From: Rhyzopertha dominica
Lineage: Eukaryota > Arthropoda > Insecta > Coleoptera > Bostrichidae
Reading direction: 5' to 3'
NCBI GenBank assembly: GCA_025024175.1
Contig: QCXZ01000003.1
Span: 3,038,001-3,102,000 of the forward strand
DNA: 64,000 nucleotides
Of this stretch, positions 20,961 through 34,100 are shown piece by piece. The notes under the pieces were generated by a model. It saw only the letters and a list, made by a program, of their open reading frames with translations. It was not told where the DNA came from and searched no databases. Each line of letters starts with the position of its first letter. Position 1 is the stretch's first letter. Position numbers and translations under genes: made by a program.

Positions 20961-23578
20961 TGCTTGGAAAGTGTTATTTCTTATGATAGTTTCCATTGCA
21001 GTGATAAATATGTTTTAATATGACCTTGTTATCATCATTCCTTTAATAAACATATTGTTATTAAAATTCCTGTTAATTGTCAGATGAGTCATATTGTGTT
21101 TACAAATACTCTGTAAACAATGAGAACGTCATATTTTTATGTGTACCTATAGATTTTATGCAGGTAATAATTTATTCAGGATGTTGTTTGTTATAGTACA
21201 CCAAACAAAAACTCGATTTTATTATCCTTATCTTACCCTTACCGAAGAGAACGGATCCTTTCTCTCTGCCCTTACCTTATTTAACTCCTTAAGTGTAATG
21301 AGATGTACCACCTGACTGTTTTAAATCGTTCAGGATCATACTTGCTAGATTGAGAATGAGCAGAGGCCATTTGTTATTAAATACACAGAAAGTGGAAAAA
21401 ATATTATCAAAATTAAATAAATAGTTACGAATTAATTGTAGTCCGCATTGTCTTCCATTTTATGATCTGTTACTATCACTTGGAACAATATTAATGATTA
21501 ATACCACTACAAAATTTTTGCAATTTTTTATGACATGTTGCACATGTTTTGTCCACAATTCTGCTCCAAACTATCCTGCTTTAGTAATCTCAATTGTTCC
21601 TTCAGAAAATTTTGAATTGATGTTCTGACGAAGATTGCATTTTAATGTTCCCCAGACCATTTCTATCAGATTAAAGGTGTAATAGTATGGAGGTGTCTTT
21701 GAGATTATGCATTCAGCAATTTCTTACGAGTTCTTTTTTTGTGTAAGACACATTTCTCCATGGTAATCAAGTTTACAAGCTTTTATTTCTTGGGCAGATA
21801 AAAATAAAGCACCTGGAACCCAACCATTTGCCAATCCGGCTTTTTAAATTATAATTATTTTACCCCGTGTAGGTGAAACGTTCAAAAAACATTTGCTGGA
21901 TTGGTATGTTTTATCAACATAATAAATTGTTTTATTCTCCTTATAAAGTCATTGTATTTTGGTTAAATATTCATACCAATATTCCATAATTTTAAGTGAT
22001 TCCATTGCCTCTTGTTAAGCATTTACCATGAAAAATATTTTCTTTAAAAATTTAACCTACTCTAGTATTATACTTTTTTAAAGGGTTTTTTAATTACATT
22101 TGCTAGTTGACAATGGGGTAAACTTTTCAAGACAAATGAGTATACAGTGTCTACCATTGCTATAATATTCTTGTGGTATTTTTTTTACTGTTTTAAGGAA
22201 AAATGTACAGAATCAAACTGTCATATTTGTAAAGTGCTACAAACTAAAAATATTTTAATTTTCACAAGGTATTCCATTGTATTACATTTTCGATTTTTTT
22301 GTTGAAAATGAGGGACACTTTTTTAAGCATACATCTTACCTACAGTTGACCGTTCATAAAAAATACAATATATTTTTTGTCCTTTGATTTTATTAATACA
22401 CGTGGGCCTATCTTTAGCCATTTTATATTTTGCATTTGTTATTTGCTATATCACAGTAATTAAGTAACCATTAAGCAAAAAAATATTGTGGAATGCATAA
22501 ACAAAAGCCAAACTAAGTATTCTTTGGCAGTCACAAGAAATACTGGACAGAAACTGACCTAGTCTGAATCAAAATGAATTAGTGAACATGGTGTTTATAG
22601 CTTGGGCAAGTGTCAAAAAATTGTATTTTTATTTGTATCTACAATATAAACAAACCAACTTACTCATGCATTAGAAAAATTATTGGCTTGATTTGGTCAA
22701 GTGTGGGAAAGGAACACTACAAAGTACCTGTTAAACGAAAAGCAGTTAGAACAGAAGAAATTGAATTTGGGGTACCTATGTCAGCATGTAAGAGGAGTAC
22801 ATAAAGGTAATAAATATCATCCATATTTATGAATAATTACATCACAATTTAAATATAGGTGATTTTAGTGCAATAAGTTTCTTTACCAGTGGATGCTAAT
22901 TCCATTATTTTATTTACTGATTAATTTTTAATATTATCAAAGTCCTAACCATTAGATGAGCCCTGCAAGATCACCAGACTTTATATCATCATAGACTCTT
23001 TTTTGAAGAAATACATTTGTTAACGTAAAACAACAAATTTTATTAAATATGTATCAATTGTTAGAGCAAAAACATAGGAAGTATGTGGAACTAAATGGAT
23101 GAAACACCTTTTGAATTAAAACATTTGTTATTGCTTCTTTTTGATTTTTTTTCTAAAAATTGTTTTATTGTAAATTCCTTTAGAGTTTTAGCATAAATCA
23201 AATACAGTTCAGAAACATTTATTGTATTTTGGAGGTATAAAATCACATAAAACAGAAGATATTAATAGACTTAATATATTTTAGCAAAATTGTATTCTAC
23301 AGTTTATTTGAACAAAAATATGTAAAAGTAGTTTCATATAATGCAACTAGTAGAGAGAAAGAATTTTTACGCCACTTTAGATCAATTACAAAATATAATA
23401 ATTATTGTTAATATCGTATAAGAAAGATAAATAGTGTTTCATTAGAAAATAGGGCAAAAGTAAACAGAAACAAAAAATAAAAACTCTGTAATGATTATTA
23501 TGCAGCTTTTTGTTGTGAAGCTGCTTATAAACTGGTAAGGCACTTGTAAAAAATATCCTTTTTAAATTAATTCTGTCT
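20961..23578. other. Region between GPx-C and the first CD36 gene
   Basis: AT-rich. Contains the minus-strand transposase remnant at about 21.45-21.97 kb. The rest, 22.1-23.5 kb, has only short frames without recognisable features and presumably includes the 3' untranslated region of the CD36 gene. Confidence 0.4.
21450..21970 (-). pseudogene. DDE_3-type transposase remnant (C-terminal half)
   Basis: Read on minus in shifting frames: RGKIIII, then AGLANGWVPGALFLSA, then KLDYHGEMC, and finally PPYYYTFNLIEMVWGTLKC. These correspond to the HAG...G(F/W)VPNALL...DYHG(E/Q)MN and LPPY...NPIE(M/L)VW blocks of an IS630-related transposase common in insect genomes. The segment between them that carries the second catalytic Asp is missing, and stops interrupt the frame. 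The N-terminal half of the same family lies on the other strand at 24.83-25.2 kb. Confidence 0.8.
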
Positions 23579-26500
23579 TCAACCCTGTCTGTATTTATAT
23601 ACGACATATCCTGCAGAGGCCACAGTCCATACGCTGGATACGGCAATAAGACCCCATTGTACGCCTGTTACGAGGTTCAGTTGATTGAAATACATTTCAT
23701 TTAATTGGTCGATGTATTCGTCGGTTAAAGATACGCTCTGCAACAAAAATTTACGAATTAGTAAATATAAACTTAAAATAGCAGATATCATAAATTTAAT
23801 CAGTTCCACTACAACAGTGTAGTGTCAATAAAGTAATGCATAAAATTCAGAGTAAAGAGTCATTGCAAAACACTGAAACAGGTAACATAAGACTTAAAAA
23901 GAACTTTATTTTGAGACGATTGAAACAGTCGTTACTATGACAAAATATATATAACGCCATCTAATGTTTTTTTTGTGTGATTTGAGTTGTTGCTATCGTT
24001 TAGTATAAAAATTGGCATAATCAGTCATGGATAGAACTATGAGACACTACATGTAAATTATGTACGTTACAACCATTGCTGCTACCTTTTAGGATTCAGT
24101 GAGCTTGGGTTAAAAATTGCTGTTTAAGTAAAGTTCATGAAATTAAAGAAATCTCAAGATGGGTTCATTGAAGAAAGCACAAATACCAACCTCTTCTATC
24201 CAGGCCACAGGCAAAACAGATCTCGCCATGTTTTTTGTTCTCTCATAGACACCATCATAATTAATAATTGGTCTTGTAACAAAATTTATTTGCATTCGTC
24301 TTCTTCCTTCCAGAGGGGTGCCGGTGTTCTAAAAATTCATAATATTGATAACGAAATAAAAAGGAACAGGCGTTAAACACACTATACTTACTGGTTCTAG
24401 GTGAAGATAAATAGCATGTTTTTCTTCGTCCGGGTCCAAGCCTTCCACTGCAGCAAGGTACTTTTCGTCAGCATACAAGAAATGTGGCAACGACATTAAA
24501 CTAGGCACACCTTTTGAATCAAAATAAAATACCTTAGCTTCAATTTATTCCCAATTTAGTCGTAAAAATACTAACCAGTACAGCTGTAGAAGTCCATAAC
24601 ACCATCTAAAAAGCAAGAATAGTTTCCAGTCATATCCGTAGTCCTATATACGCAAAAGCAGGACTCCTCAGGATTGTCCAATTTTAACACATCTTCTGGA
24701 AGACCATATCTGTATCCGGAAATGTCTTTGTACGTGATTTCCGATTTATACTCTACAGGCATCACCCTGAAAGTAAGTTTAGTAGTTTAGGTAATTGTTA
24801 TAAAACGTTTTAATCGACACCATCTAATTCCTTCAGAAAGTCGGCCCAACAACAAAAGCAAAAACAACATTGTGGATTCTTTTTCTGATGCAGAGACAGA
24901 AGAGATGAAAAACATTATATGCGAAATGTATGATAGAGAGGAAGTACCAACTTTAGAATTGATCAAAGCTGAATTTAGTAAACAGAGACTTGAATGTAAG
25001 AATAGCATCGTAACTTTGTGTCAAAAATTATTTAAAAAATTGGGTTTAAATATAAAAGAATTGACAAAGAGATTGGCCATAATGGAAAGTGAACGGCTTA
25101 AGCGATGGAAAACCGAGTTTTTTAAAAAAATACCGAGGTGAAAATAGACCCATTGTCTATTTGGAAGAGACTTGGTACTGCCACGGATACTTTTGGTATG
25201 TTTGGTACTCCTAACGAAGTCCTGAAGTAAAACAGTCTCGTATTCCATCCCTCTTTTGAACATTCATTGATGACTCATTTTGGTGCATTAAGCGCAGGAA
25301 TTGTTATGAATAATTTATCAGATAGCTTCCTACACACGTGTGAATCAATATCGGTAGGAATGAAAACTTCCTTATCATTAATCGACGTATTTCGTGTTAG
25401 AGTTGTTATTATCTACATATAATTGTTACCTAGTCATCGCTCATATTGTAAATCGATAGAACCGCTCAAAGACCAAAGAGTATCAGTTTATGCCGGAACG
25501 CGAAGTACTCCGGACTGCAAGATGGTCAACTCTGGAGATACTTGGAAATCAGCCAAATCCATATACGATTTCACAGCGAACGACATCCAAGGCAATCCGG
25601 TGTCCTTAGAAAAGTACAGAGGACACGTTTGCATCGTGGTCAACGTAGCCTCNCAGTGTGGACTCACCGCTACAAATTACAAAGAACTTGGGGAACTATA
25701 CGACGAATACGCCGACAATAAAGGTCTGCGAATTCTGGCCTTCCCCTGCAACCAATTTGCTGGACAGGAACCAGGTGACGCTAATTCCATCTGCAGTTTC
25801 GTGGCGAAAAAGAAGGTCAAATTCGACATGTTCGAAAAAGTCAACGTTAACGGCAGTGATGCCCATCCATTGTGGAAGTATCTGAAATACAAGCAGGGAG
25901 GTATTTTGGGCGATTTCATCAAGTGGAATTTCACCAAATTCGTCATCGACAAGAATGGACAGCCTGTTGAGCGGCATGGTCCCAATACTGATCCTAAGGA
26001 GATGGTGTCATCTCTCGAAAAATACTGGTAGACCCTAGTCACCTAGTCGTAGATTTCTTTGAAATGTAACATTCACAAATTAGTGTGTATCATTTTAGAT
26101 ATAATAAACGTAGAAATGTTGGTGTTGATCTATTTCTGGCTGTTTTAATATTCGATAGTTAACGTTTTTATTCAAGTGGTTTGAGTAAAATACGTTCGAT
26201 GGTGTTAACTTTGAAAATAGTAGAATACGGAGCAACGCTATGTTGTGAATAATTTTTTGAAGATGGATGTAATGGTGATAGATGGTATGTTTGAAAAGAG
26301 CTATAATTTTCTACTCAAACATTTTAAATATGACTTTGGAAGTGCTCTGTATAATTCATTCGTATTGTAGAACTTTGGAGCTAGAGCTATAATAGCAGTT
26401 AACAAGTTATTAAGAACAGTATTTTCTGCATCACAATAAGTACTATGCACGTGAACAATATTAAGATTGCACACAACTAACCATGCATACAACACAACAG

Positions 26501-29500
26501 TTTATCATTTTACACCTGGTATTAATTGCGGTTAAATATTTTTCGATATCGGGATGGTCTACAACTTGAAACAGATAATAAACCTGTCGTTTCATTGTGA
26601 TACTTATTAAGATACATATTATTTTAAAACTTGCCATAAATCGGCCAATTGTTAGAACGCTTACATATTAAACGAAGAGTTAGCATTTCTTTACATTCTT
26701 ACAAAGTGTGTAAAGGTATTTCTGCATATCTCTTCAAAAATTTAAATAGCAAGAGTTCGAGTGATATAAATAAACGATTCTTTGTTGAAAACTTTTCCTA
26801 TATTACCTCCAATGGGAAAAAAAGTTGTTGTGAAAAAGCAATTTAATTTAAGGATCTGGTGATGGCCACATTTAATCTATGCATACATTCCAAGAAGTGA
26901 TTCCTTTTACTGAAGATGGCAGCTTAGCTAAATCATTGCGGTCAAGTCATAGTTTAATTAAAATCCAAACTAACCTTAGTTCCTATTTCATTTCAGTTTT
27001 AATCATTTCAATTGCTGGAAGGAATGGAGAGTTTTTATTTAGGATATTCTATATTAGGATATTCTCCACTGGCAACAGCATACTAACATAATTTCATGTA
27101 GTCGAATATTTCATACAAACCATTAACCACAATTCCTATCGCATAGTTGTTCAACAGTTCCTCATCGTTTTAAATATTGAAGGCATTGTTATGACAATTG
27201 CTGATTCCTAATTGTAGGTCCCTGACTGTAGGTTGCACGCTATGAATTATTAAAGGAAAAGTGCGACATAGGAAATTTCCCGATAGAGTCGATTATGAAT
27301 GGTACGCCACAGGAATGTTGACGATCGATTAGAAAACGACTTCTTTTTATATACTATTATAAACGTTTAATAGCAGTAAAAGTATTTGCAAAAAAAAGAC
27401 GAAATGGATTACAATTAAATCAGCAGGATTATCAGGATTTTGTTTTTATGTTTTGTAGGAATAAAAAATTATTTTGTCTTATGCGTTTTCAAAGGAGGCT
27501 CTGAAAGGTCTTCCTATTCAAATTAAGGGCAAGGGCTGTCCAGGATACTCCTATTGGAGAGCATTTCTAAATAGCTATTTATGATATAAGTGTGAAAAAT
27601 GCAAATTTAAGAGCATTTTCACACGAATGTCATACAAGATTTTTTTTCATGAATGTGAATATTCTAGTTTTATTAGAAAAATTTTAACATTTTCATACAA
27701 TTTGTAAAATGTCCGTACCGAATAAATTTGAAGCGCAACCTAGAAAATACTGTTCGAAAACAAAAAGAAAACTGCTATATTCATCTACAATACGCTGGTT
27801 TCTTTTACCTACCTGCATATATCTGTTGAAAACACTTCAAAAGAGCTATCCTTCGTGTTGTAGGGAGGAAATATAGTTCCTTCTAATCCTCTAACTTCAC
27901 TGCATGAATTCTCTTCGTTCCAATATGTCGTGTAAGTGAGATTGTTCCATTGGACTATTGTGCCTAGTTTTTCAACGTCGTCAACACCTCTTCGCATTTG
28001 GAAGTAGCCATCGTGAGTATCTTTTTTCTAAAATAGGTAACATTTTACCAGTTTAGAGATTAATTTTGTTTGAAAGCCACTAATAGCACTTTTTTGTAGT
28101 GATAACAATAGCAAATTATAGACCGATGAAAATATTTCCACGCAGGTTTACAATTTAGAAACAATTTACTAATATGTGTCTTTTCAGGTCTAGGAATCTC
28201 AACTATCCGATCAGAAAAGTTCGTATATATTATGGATATGGATTAAACATGCCATTATCTGAAAATTTTATTCTTCTATTCTTAATTCAAGCTTAGGTTT
28301 TGACGATCTTTGGCGGGTTCAAGTTTTATTTGGTCGGCATATTCGCCATAAATCATGGCATATAAATAACCTTAGTTAAACATGGAGGAACGAAGAAAAC
28401 TTCATTCTGCTTACCTATTTCATAAATTTTAGGCATTATTCCTCTTTATTTGGTTAAAAAGGATAAGTTACAGGACAGGTGTAAATAAGCTTAATATTCA
28501 TAGAAAAGATACTGTTCAGCGTATGAATCTTGTAAAACTGCAAAATTATAACCAGATACTCAGTATAGTACTTTAGCCTCTCTTCTTTTCCTTCTCAATT
28601 TTGCTTACTATCTGTATCTCAAGTATAACTCATGTCAACTCATGTTAATTATAGCCTAGCTCTGTGGCTAGCCAACTCAACTTCACCATTTTCCGGGTCT
28701 CGATAAAATATAATTGGAACTGACTTTTCTTTTTGTTATATAATTGGAACTGACTTTTCTTTTTGTTCTTGTTCACTGATTATATTACGCATGTACTGAA
28801 GCCTGGTAGAATTATTGTTACTGTTATCCAAGAAAACAAATTTTAGGACGTTCACTAGCTTTTTGTTAACTTTGAAGAGTTTATACTGGATTTCACTACG
28901 CAATCCAACAATCCATACAATCTATTTAGTGTTTTAATTACACGTTGTTTTCTACGCTTATGGCTTATTTGAATACGCGTTATCGGTAGCTATCGATAAA
29001 TATTTACGGTTCACTCGACATTGCAATAAAAACAAAACTCACATAATTGAATAGGGAAAAATCCATCGATCCATCTTCATGGTACTCAATATTCTTTAAA
29101 TCCATAAGCGTGACTACTAGACAGATTAAACTGGCGGTCAGTCCTAGATTCTCGGGTTCACACATCTGCAAAGACAATAACAAAAGGAAGTGTTTTAAGA
29201 AAAAAACCATTAAGGTTAATTTTAAGATAAATTACTAGTACAGTCTTTATATTAACTTACCCTGGAACCTTCGAACATCAAATTGGAAACTTTAATTTGC
29301 CTGAAAATTTCATCGGTTTCAAAAATTTCATTCAGCGCCCCGTCGATGTCAAGCCCGAGATCTGGCAATTTCTCTGTCGTTTGTAAGACAGTCTGAAAAA
29401 GAAAAAGCTAAGTTTGGCGCTATTTAATCTTGACGTTCTTTTTAAACATGTCGCCTAATTTCTGAAATAGAAAGAACATTGAGGAAAAGTAAAAAAGGTA

Positions 29501-32500
29501 ATCAATATAATAGTTTTTAAAAATGATTAAAATAGATATGCACCTTTTATAAAACCTTATAAACAAAATAAACAGTAGATTTTTTTATGGAAGATATAAC
29601 ATTCTTAAAATGTGTGACATTTATATAGTACAAATCACTGGTCTAATTTTTGCAGTACTGCATACTTGTACCCCTTCTTATTTATATGATGTGATAAGAC
29701 AAAGATCTCAAATCCATAATATGAATGTTCGTTCTGCTCATCTGTACTTGCCATAGAACATCACATTTCAAGTCTGCCTTTGAATATGTTTGTGCTTACA
29801 TGTTAAATGACTTTTATGTTTATTTCATAGAATGCAATAGCATACATACTTTTAAGAACAGGACAAATAATAATCTGTTATCTAAATATAAATAATTTAT
29901 GTATTTTATATTTCTTGTAGGTAGGAGAGGAAGAACAGTTCATACTGAACTCCCACCTTTTGAATCGTTGGTTCAATAAAGAGGTTATTTATTTATTATT
30001 ATTTATTTATATTTTTTTATATACTGTTACGTCATAATATTGAAATTTGCAGATTAATAAGACTTACTTACCCACAGTGGCGCGTTGAGAATAGTAACGA
30101 CATCATCAGAAACTGATAAACCGTCACCGGTATTGGTTTCATTGAAGGTATAGAACTGATACTGATAAAAGCTCACAGTATCATTTTCTTCATCAATTGA
30201 TATCGAAGTCTTGTTTCTCTGTTGACTAAAACATAGATCAGTATAATTAAGGAGGTATATTTAGTGGTAATAATGTGATTTTTTCCCCTAAATAATAATA
30301 TAACATGTAACTCTGACAGTGAAAAAGTGTTTTTATGCCTAACAAACTGTGGACGATGCCTACACTACACATGCAGTCCTATAAACCAGCTTGAAATAAG
30401 GGTTCTGAAAAATTTTAAGAACAATATCAAGTGGCATTGTAATCATTGCAACACACCACTGCTTGATGCTGTAAGTAATCGAAGCAAATAAAGTGGAAGA
30501 TTGCATGGAAACTGTAAAATTACAAATAAAAAGTAAGGTTACTACCATTTTGCAAGAAATAAATCGAACTCAGACACTAACCTTCACTATAAGACCAGTG
30601 ACTCGTTTATCCCATAAAGCTGAAGGTGGCCCGGAGAGTACAGAAGATTAATTAAATTCAAGAAAAACATGAATTGTTGAGGAAAACAAAAACAGTACTT
30701 CAAAATCACNTCAGGCCATCAACTCATAGAAAAACCTAAAGCAGCCAAAACAAAAAGATACAAACAATCGTCAAAGAGCTACGGGAACAGCAAAGAAAGA
30801 TAAGGAANCTAAAACCGCAAAAAGACGAGGATGGCTTTAATTAAAGGCAGCATCAGATACAACAAAATAAAAAATTATACGTCACCTGAAGAAGTTAATA
30901 CCAAACGACGAATTTCTGGTAGAGGTCATTCCGTAAGTAATAATAAATCATTCAAAGTAGACGTGAATTATCAGCTAAGAAATATGACTCGAAAATATAA
31001 TAGTCGAGAAATACAGCTTTAGAAAAACCGTAAAATTATGAATAAAAACATTCATTTACCACAAAGCAAAGTAGATCTTTTAAAACTGGAAATTTTAAAG
31101 AATGATATCGACAGAGCAGGGTAATATAATGACAACAGTAAAGCTTGAAGGCGATAATGATTCTGGTTACTACTGTAGAACGTGGTATCTTTACGAAGGT
31201 GTACTTAAAAGATACATAATGAATGCAAATAAATTTCGTAGAATAAAAGAGATTGCTAAGGAGGACGAATTCGCATAGTGAGAGACCAACTTATCTTCGA
31301 CTTTATTTTATTAGTATATAGCTTGCACATTTAAAAGTGTCTTAAAAGTATGCTTTCATCGAGCAGTAAATGAGACTAAAGTGCACATGTAAAAAACGAA
31401 TCTTTTTCCTCCTCCGCTAAAGAAGACTTCACTAACTATTTCTTGTGCTACTAAAATAAATGGAACACACGAATGTCTGTTTAGTAGTGTTCGTTGCAAA
31501 GCCGTTTTACTCACTCGTAGCTATAAGGCCCTACTTCTTGCACAATCGGTTTTTCTCCGTTAAGAATTTCGTCAGGATTTGTGATATTGAATATGTGCAC
31601 GTTGAAATTCAAAGGAAATGGTAAAGCTTCAAATCTTTTCCATTGTGAGGTCCCATTCTCCAGCCTCACAGCCTGAAACAACGTATTTTAGATATTAATT
31701 TAACTGCTCCTTTTGGTGTGCAGTATAATCATTTTGAAGATTCCGTTTTGTGGAAAGTGTGTTAAACTGACAGATGTTTTGAAGAAGGGTAGCCACAATA
31801 TTAAGGGTGAAGGAATGGTGATGTTTAGTGACACTGATTTAAAAATGGATTGGAAATCAGCTACTTTCTGCTTTGAGCTCTTAAAGATTAAGTGTGTCAT
31901 TGCATAATGTATCTCAATGAATACAGAGAAAGTACTAACCCTTTCTGTTGCAGGTTTGGTTTGACGAATGTTCCGCAAAGATAAGTAATGGCGGCAATTT
32001 ATTCAACTTTACAGGCCTAAAGAAATGTAAAAGAATCATTAAGTATACTAAGTATATATTGAATTAGCTTGGGCTGACGGCAAACCAACCAGCACATCAA
32101 GTCTACTAAACTACAGAGAAGAAAAAATTACTTTTGTTTTTTCAAATTTTGACTTAAACCTAAACAATGTTTTTTGATGAAGCTGCTTGATACATCCTTG
32201 TAGTATTTTTTTTCAGTTGATAAATGTTATCGGTTTTTAAATATATAAGAAGTTGAATAGCAATACCCTTTCAATGCTGATGTTCGAGGTTTTACATAAC
32301 CAAAACAAAATGCATGCATTCTTGATTAAAAATCAAAGGACCGTTTACAAGCTACCACCTACTGCTATAATATTTATTTAAAAGTCTACTAATAATACGA
32401 TTCAGTAGCTCAGATGACTACTGCAACTGCAGTAAATTCATTATCGCGCAATGTTCACTTCATTGTAAAACTCTGCTATCTGCAGTCAACACTGTTAGTA

Positions 32501-34100
32501 ATCTAACCCACTTAAGTATATCAAGTGTTTGGTACATTATGTATCAATACTCAATATGTCACATTAAGTATCTCGAACTCCTTCCATTGCTAACTAATTA
32601 ACTTATAATAATACGATAAATAACTAAATTTACTACAAAAGATATACTTACGGCTTTTTTTATGTTTAAGCAGGAACATTTTAATTACCCACCATTTTTT
32701 TGTTGTTTAAATGGCAAATCATAAATTTTCGAAAATTATATAAAGATGGTGAAAGGCATTTTAAAAGATTTTTTGTGCCTTGGACAACCAGTCTCGAAAA
32801 AGGTACAGACTACCATAGTTAATTAAAGAAACAAAAAATGATTTGAGCTTAAGTTTATTACACCTGGCTTGTTGAACGTTACATGGTTTAAACTCATCTA
32901 TATCTAAAACGTACGTTATTACTAAATCCATAAAACAGGTAAATCGGTAAGACCTGTTGTTTGATAATTATCTACTTTCGAAATGATTAACAAATGAGTT
33001 AAGGACCTTACCTACACCTCCAGTACAGTNTTTGATTGAAAATTCCCTGGGGTTTATTGATAACATTAACATAACTTGGGGACAGTGTCTCATTTTATTA
33101 ACATGACTATTTTCTAGTGTTCTATGGATCTCTCGCTAAATATCTTGATGAATTACTGGCAATAACATTGAAAAAAACCAAAATTCTTAGTTGATAGATT
33201 AGTTGTTCCTTTACCAAAATCTAACTTTGAAAAACTCAAATATATTAAAACGTTGAGGATAACGGACACTCTAGTAAAATGGCAAACAAAATGTTTTTGA
33301 TTTTAGGCAGGCTTATCAAAAGAGCACAAAGCACCTTGAAACCTTAAACTTGCTTTTAGGGAAACCCAAAGTATAATATATAAATAAAAAAAGACAAATC
33401 AGGTAAACGCTAAACTAACAATACGGAACCCAACGAACTGAATGGTACCTTGCAGTAAAAGGGATTATATTGAAAAATAAACATCGTTTTTTCTAAGTAC
33501 ATATATGCAATTCAAGTACGCACAACTTGTTTTGGGTCTTTGGTTATAATTGCTGACAGTGCAATGGAAAAAGACAGCAAATTAACCTTTGTTCCTATTA
33601 TTCCTTAATCTTCAAGCATACTGCGCTTTTATACTTTTCAAAGTATTTTATTTCGACCGTTGGCAATCTATCTTATCATCTTTTTAACTTTTGTCCTAGA
33701 GCATTTGATGTTAACATAACAAGTGCTTTAATAAAGCGATTAATAAGATATTTATAATGTTTAAACTACATATATAAATTGCTTTGCAATATGTACTCAT
33801 TGAAAATTTTATAGGCGTGATTTTTTATCGATTCAGTGGAAGGGCAGTAATCCTTTTAATTCCCAAATATTCCGTTCACAAAGGAAATGCAAGAGCTTAC
33901 TTTTTATCAAAACATACTTTCTTAATCCTGCTACTATAGTAGTTATTACGTATGCTCGTACATCTACTCACCTTTGCTATTTCATTTTTGATAACAGACG
34001 GAAACACGGAGAAAGCTAACACTAAACTAACAACTAACAGCACCAGGCCAACCGCCAAGAGAGCCACACCAACTTTCAAAGCGCGAGAAAAGCTCTTCAT
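23579..34100 (-). CDS. CD36-family scavenger receptor class B-like protein, gene 1 (ten coding exons)
   Basis: Minus strand. Exons in order: 34100-33972, 31672-31515, 30225-30072, 29392-29261, 29165-29043, 28027-27813, 24766-24576, 24510-24392, 24328-24191, 23737-23579. All junctions are GT-AG and in phase; total 505 residues plus stop. Topology is the CD36 hairpin: an N-terminal membrane segment (about residues 8-33, ending FSVFPSVI), a glycosylated ectodomain and a C-terminal membrane segment before a short YKYRQG tail. Six ectodomain cysteines match the conserved disulphide set (SCSEV, DICR, SCFC, YSCF, YSCT). Family blocks QWKRFEALPFPLNFNV, PIVQEVGPY, IFPPY and SLPHFLYAD are clear. Members bind lipids, lipoproteins, apoptotic cells or pheromones. 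I cannot assign it to the croquemort, emp or SNMP subgroup. An intron holds GPx-D. Confidence 0.95.
23810..23915 (+). repeat. Dispersed repeat R1, copy 2
   Basis: AGTGTCAATAAAGTAATGC followed by ATAAAAT and CTGAAACAGGTAACATAAGA. Second of three same-orientation copies (others at 17184-17290 and 37375-37470). It lies in the last intron of CD36 gene 1. Confidence 0.6.
24811..25200 (+). pseudogene. DDE_3-type transposase remnant (N-terminal half)
   Basis: The frame encodes about 110 residues: an acidic start (DSFSDAETEEMKNIICEMY), a helical region, then ERLKRWKTEFFKKI and, after a stop/frame change, KPIVYLEETWY. The last block corresponds to the RPIVYLDETW motif around the first catalytic Asp of insect IS630-related transposases, with Asp replaced by Glu. 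It lies in a CD36 gene 1 intron, antisense to the host gene. It is complementary in content and opposite in strand to the remnant at 21.45-21.97 kb. Confidence 0.75.
25522..26031 (+). CDS. Glutathione peroxidase, PHGPx-like, Cys-type, nested in a CD36 intron (GPx-D)
   Basis: Single exon, ATG 25522 to TAG 26031, 169 residues. Peroxidatic Cys46 (NVASQCGL), FPCNQF and KWNFTKF are present, and SICSF carries the candidate resolving Cys. The N at 25653 is the third base of a TCN codon, so the residue is Ser whatever the base. The frame stays open for 33 codons upstream of the ATG, so an upstream leader exon cannot be excluded. It is closest to GPx-A and GPx-C, sharing the KQGG.LGDFIKWNFTKF segment. 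It lies wholly within the 24767-27812 intron of CD36 gene 1, on the opposite strand. Lack of introns fits duplication of an already intronless copy or retroposition. Poly(A) signal at 26103-26108. Confidence 0.95.
   Translation: MVNSGDTWKSAKSIYDFTANDIQGNPVSLEKYRGHVCIVVNVAXQCGLTATNYKELGELYDEYADNKGLRILAFPCNQFAGQEPGDANSICSFVAKKKVKFDMFEKVNVNGSDAHPLWKYLKYKQGGILGDFIKWNFTKFVIDKNGQPVERHGPNTDPKEMVSSLEKYW
26103..26108 (+). terminator. Poly(A) signal of GPx-D
   Basis: AATAAA 72 bases after the stop codon. Confidence 0.6.
28711..28768 (+). repeat. Tandem duplication, 30-bp unit x ~1.9
   Basis: TAATTGGAACTGACTTTTCT plus TTTTGTTATA (28711-28740) is repeated immediately (28741-28768) almost exactly. It lies in an intron of CD36 gene 1. 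Being near-identical, it is recent. Confidence 0.85.
30321..30490 (+). mobile_element. Possible retroelement ORF1 remnant with PHD-like zinc finger
   Basis: Frame at about 30330-30489 encodes NCGRCLHYTC followed by about 20 residues and WHCNHCN. This is the Cys-Cys-His-Cys...Trp-x-Cys-x2-Cys tail of a PHD-type finger, common in first-ORF proteins of insect non-LTR elements. The frame stops at TAA (30487-30489). Lysine-rich open frames continue to about 31.1 kb without further recognisable features. It is antisense to CD36 gene 1, inside an intron. Confidence 0.45.

Noticed and set aside
25653..25653. Apparent unknown residue (possible selenocysteine or break) in GPx-D
   Set aside because: The N is the third base of TCN, which is Ser for any base; the catalytic codon after it is TGT (Cys).
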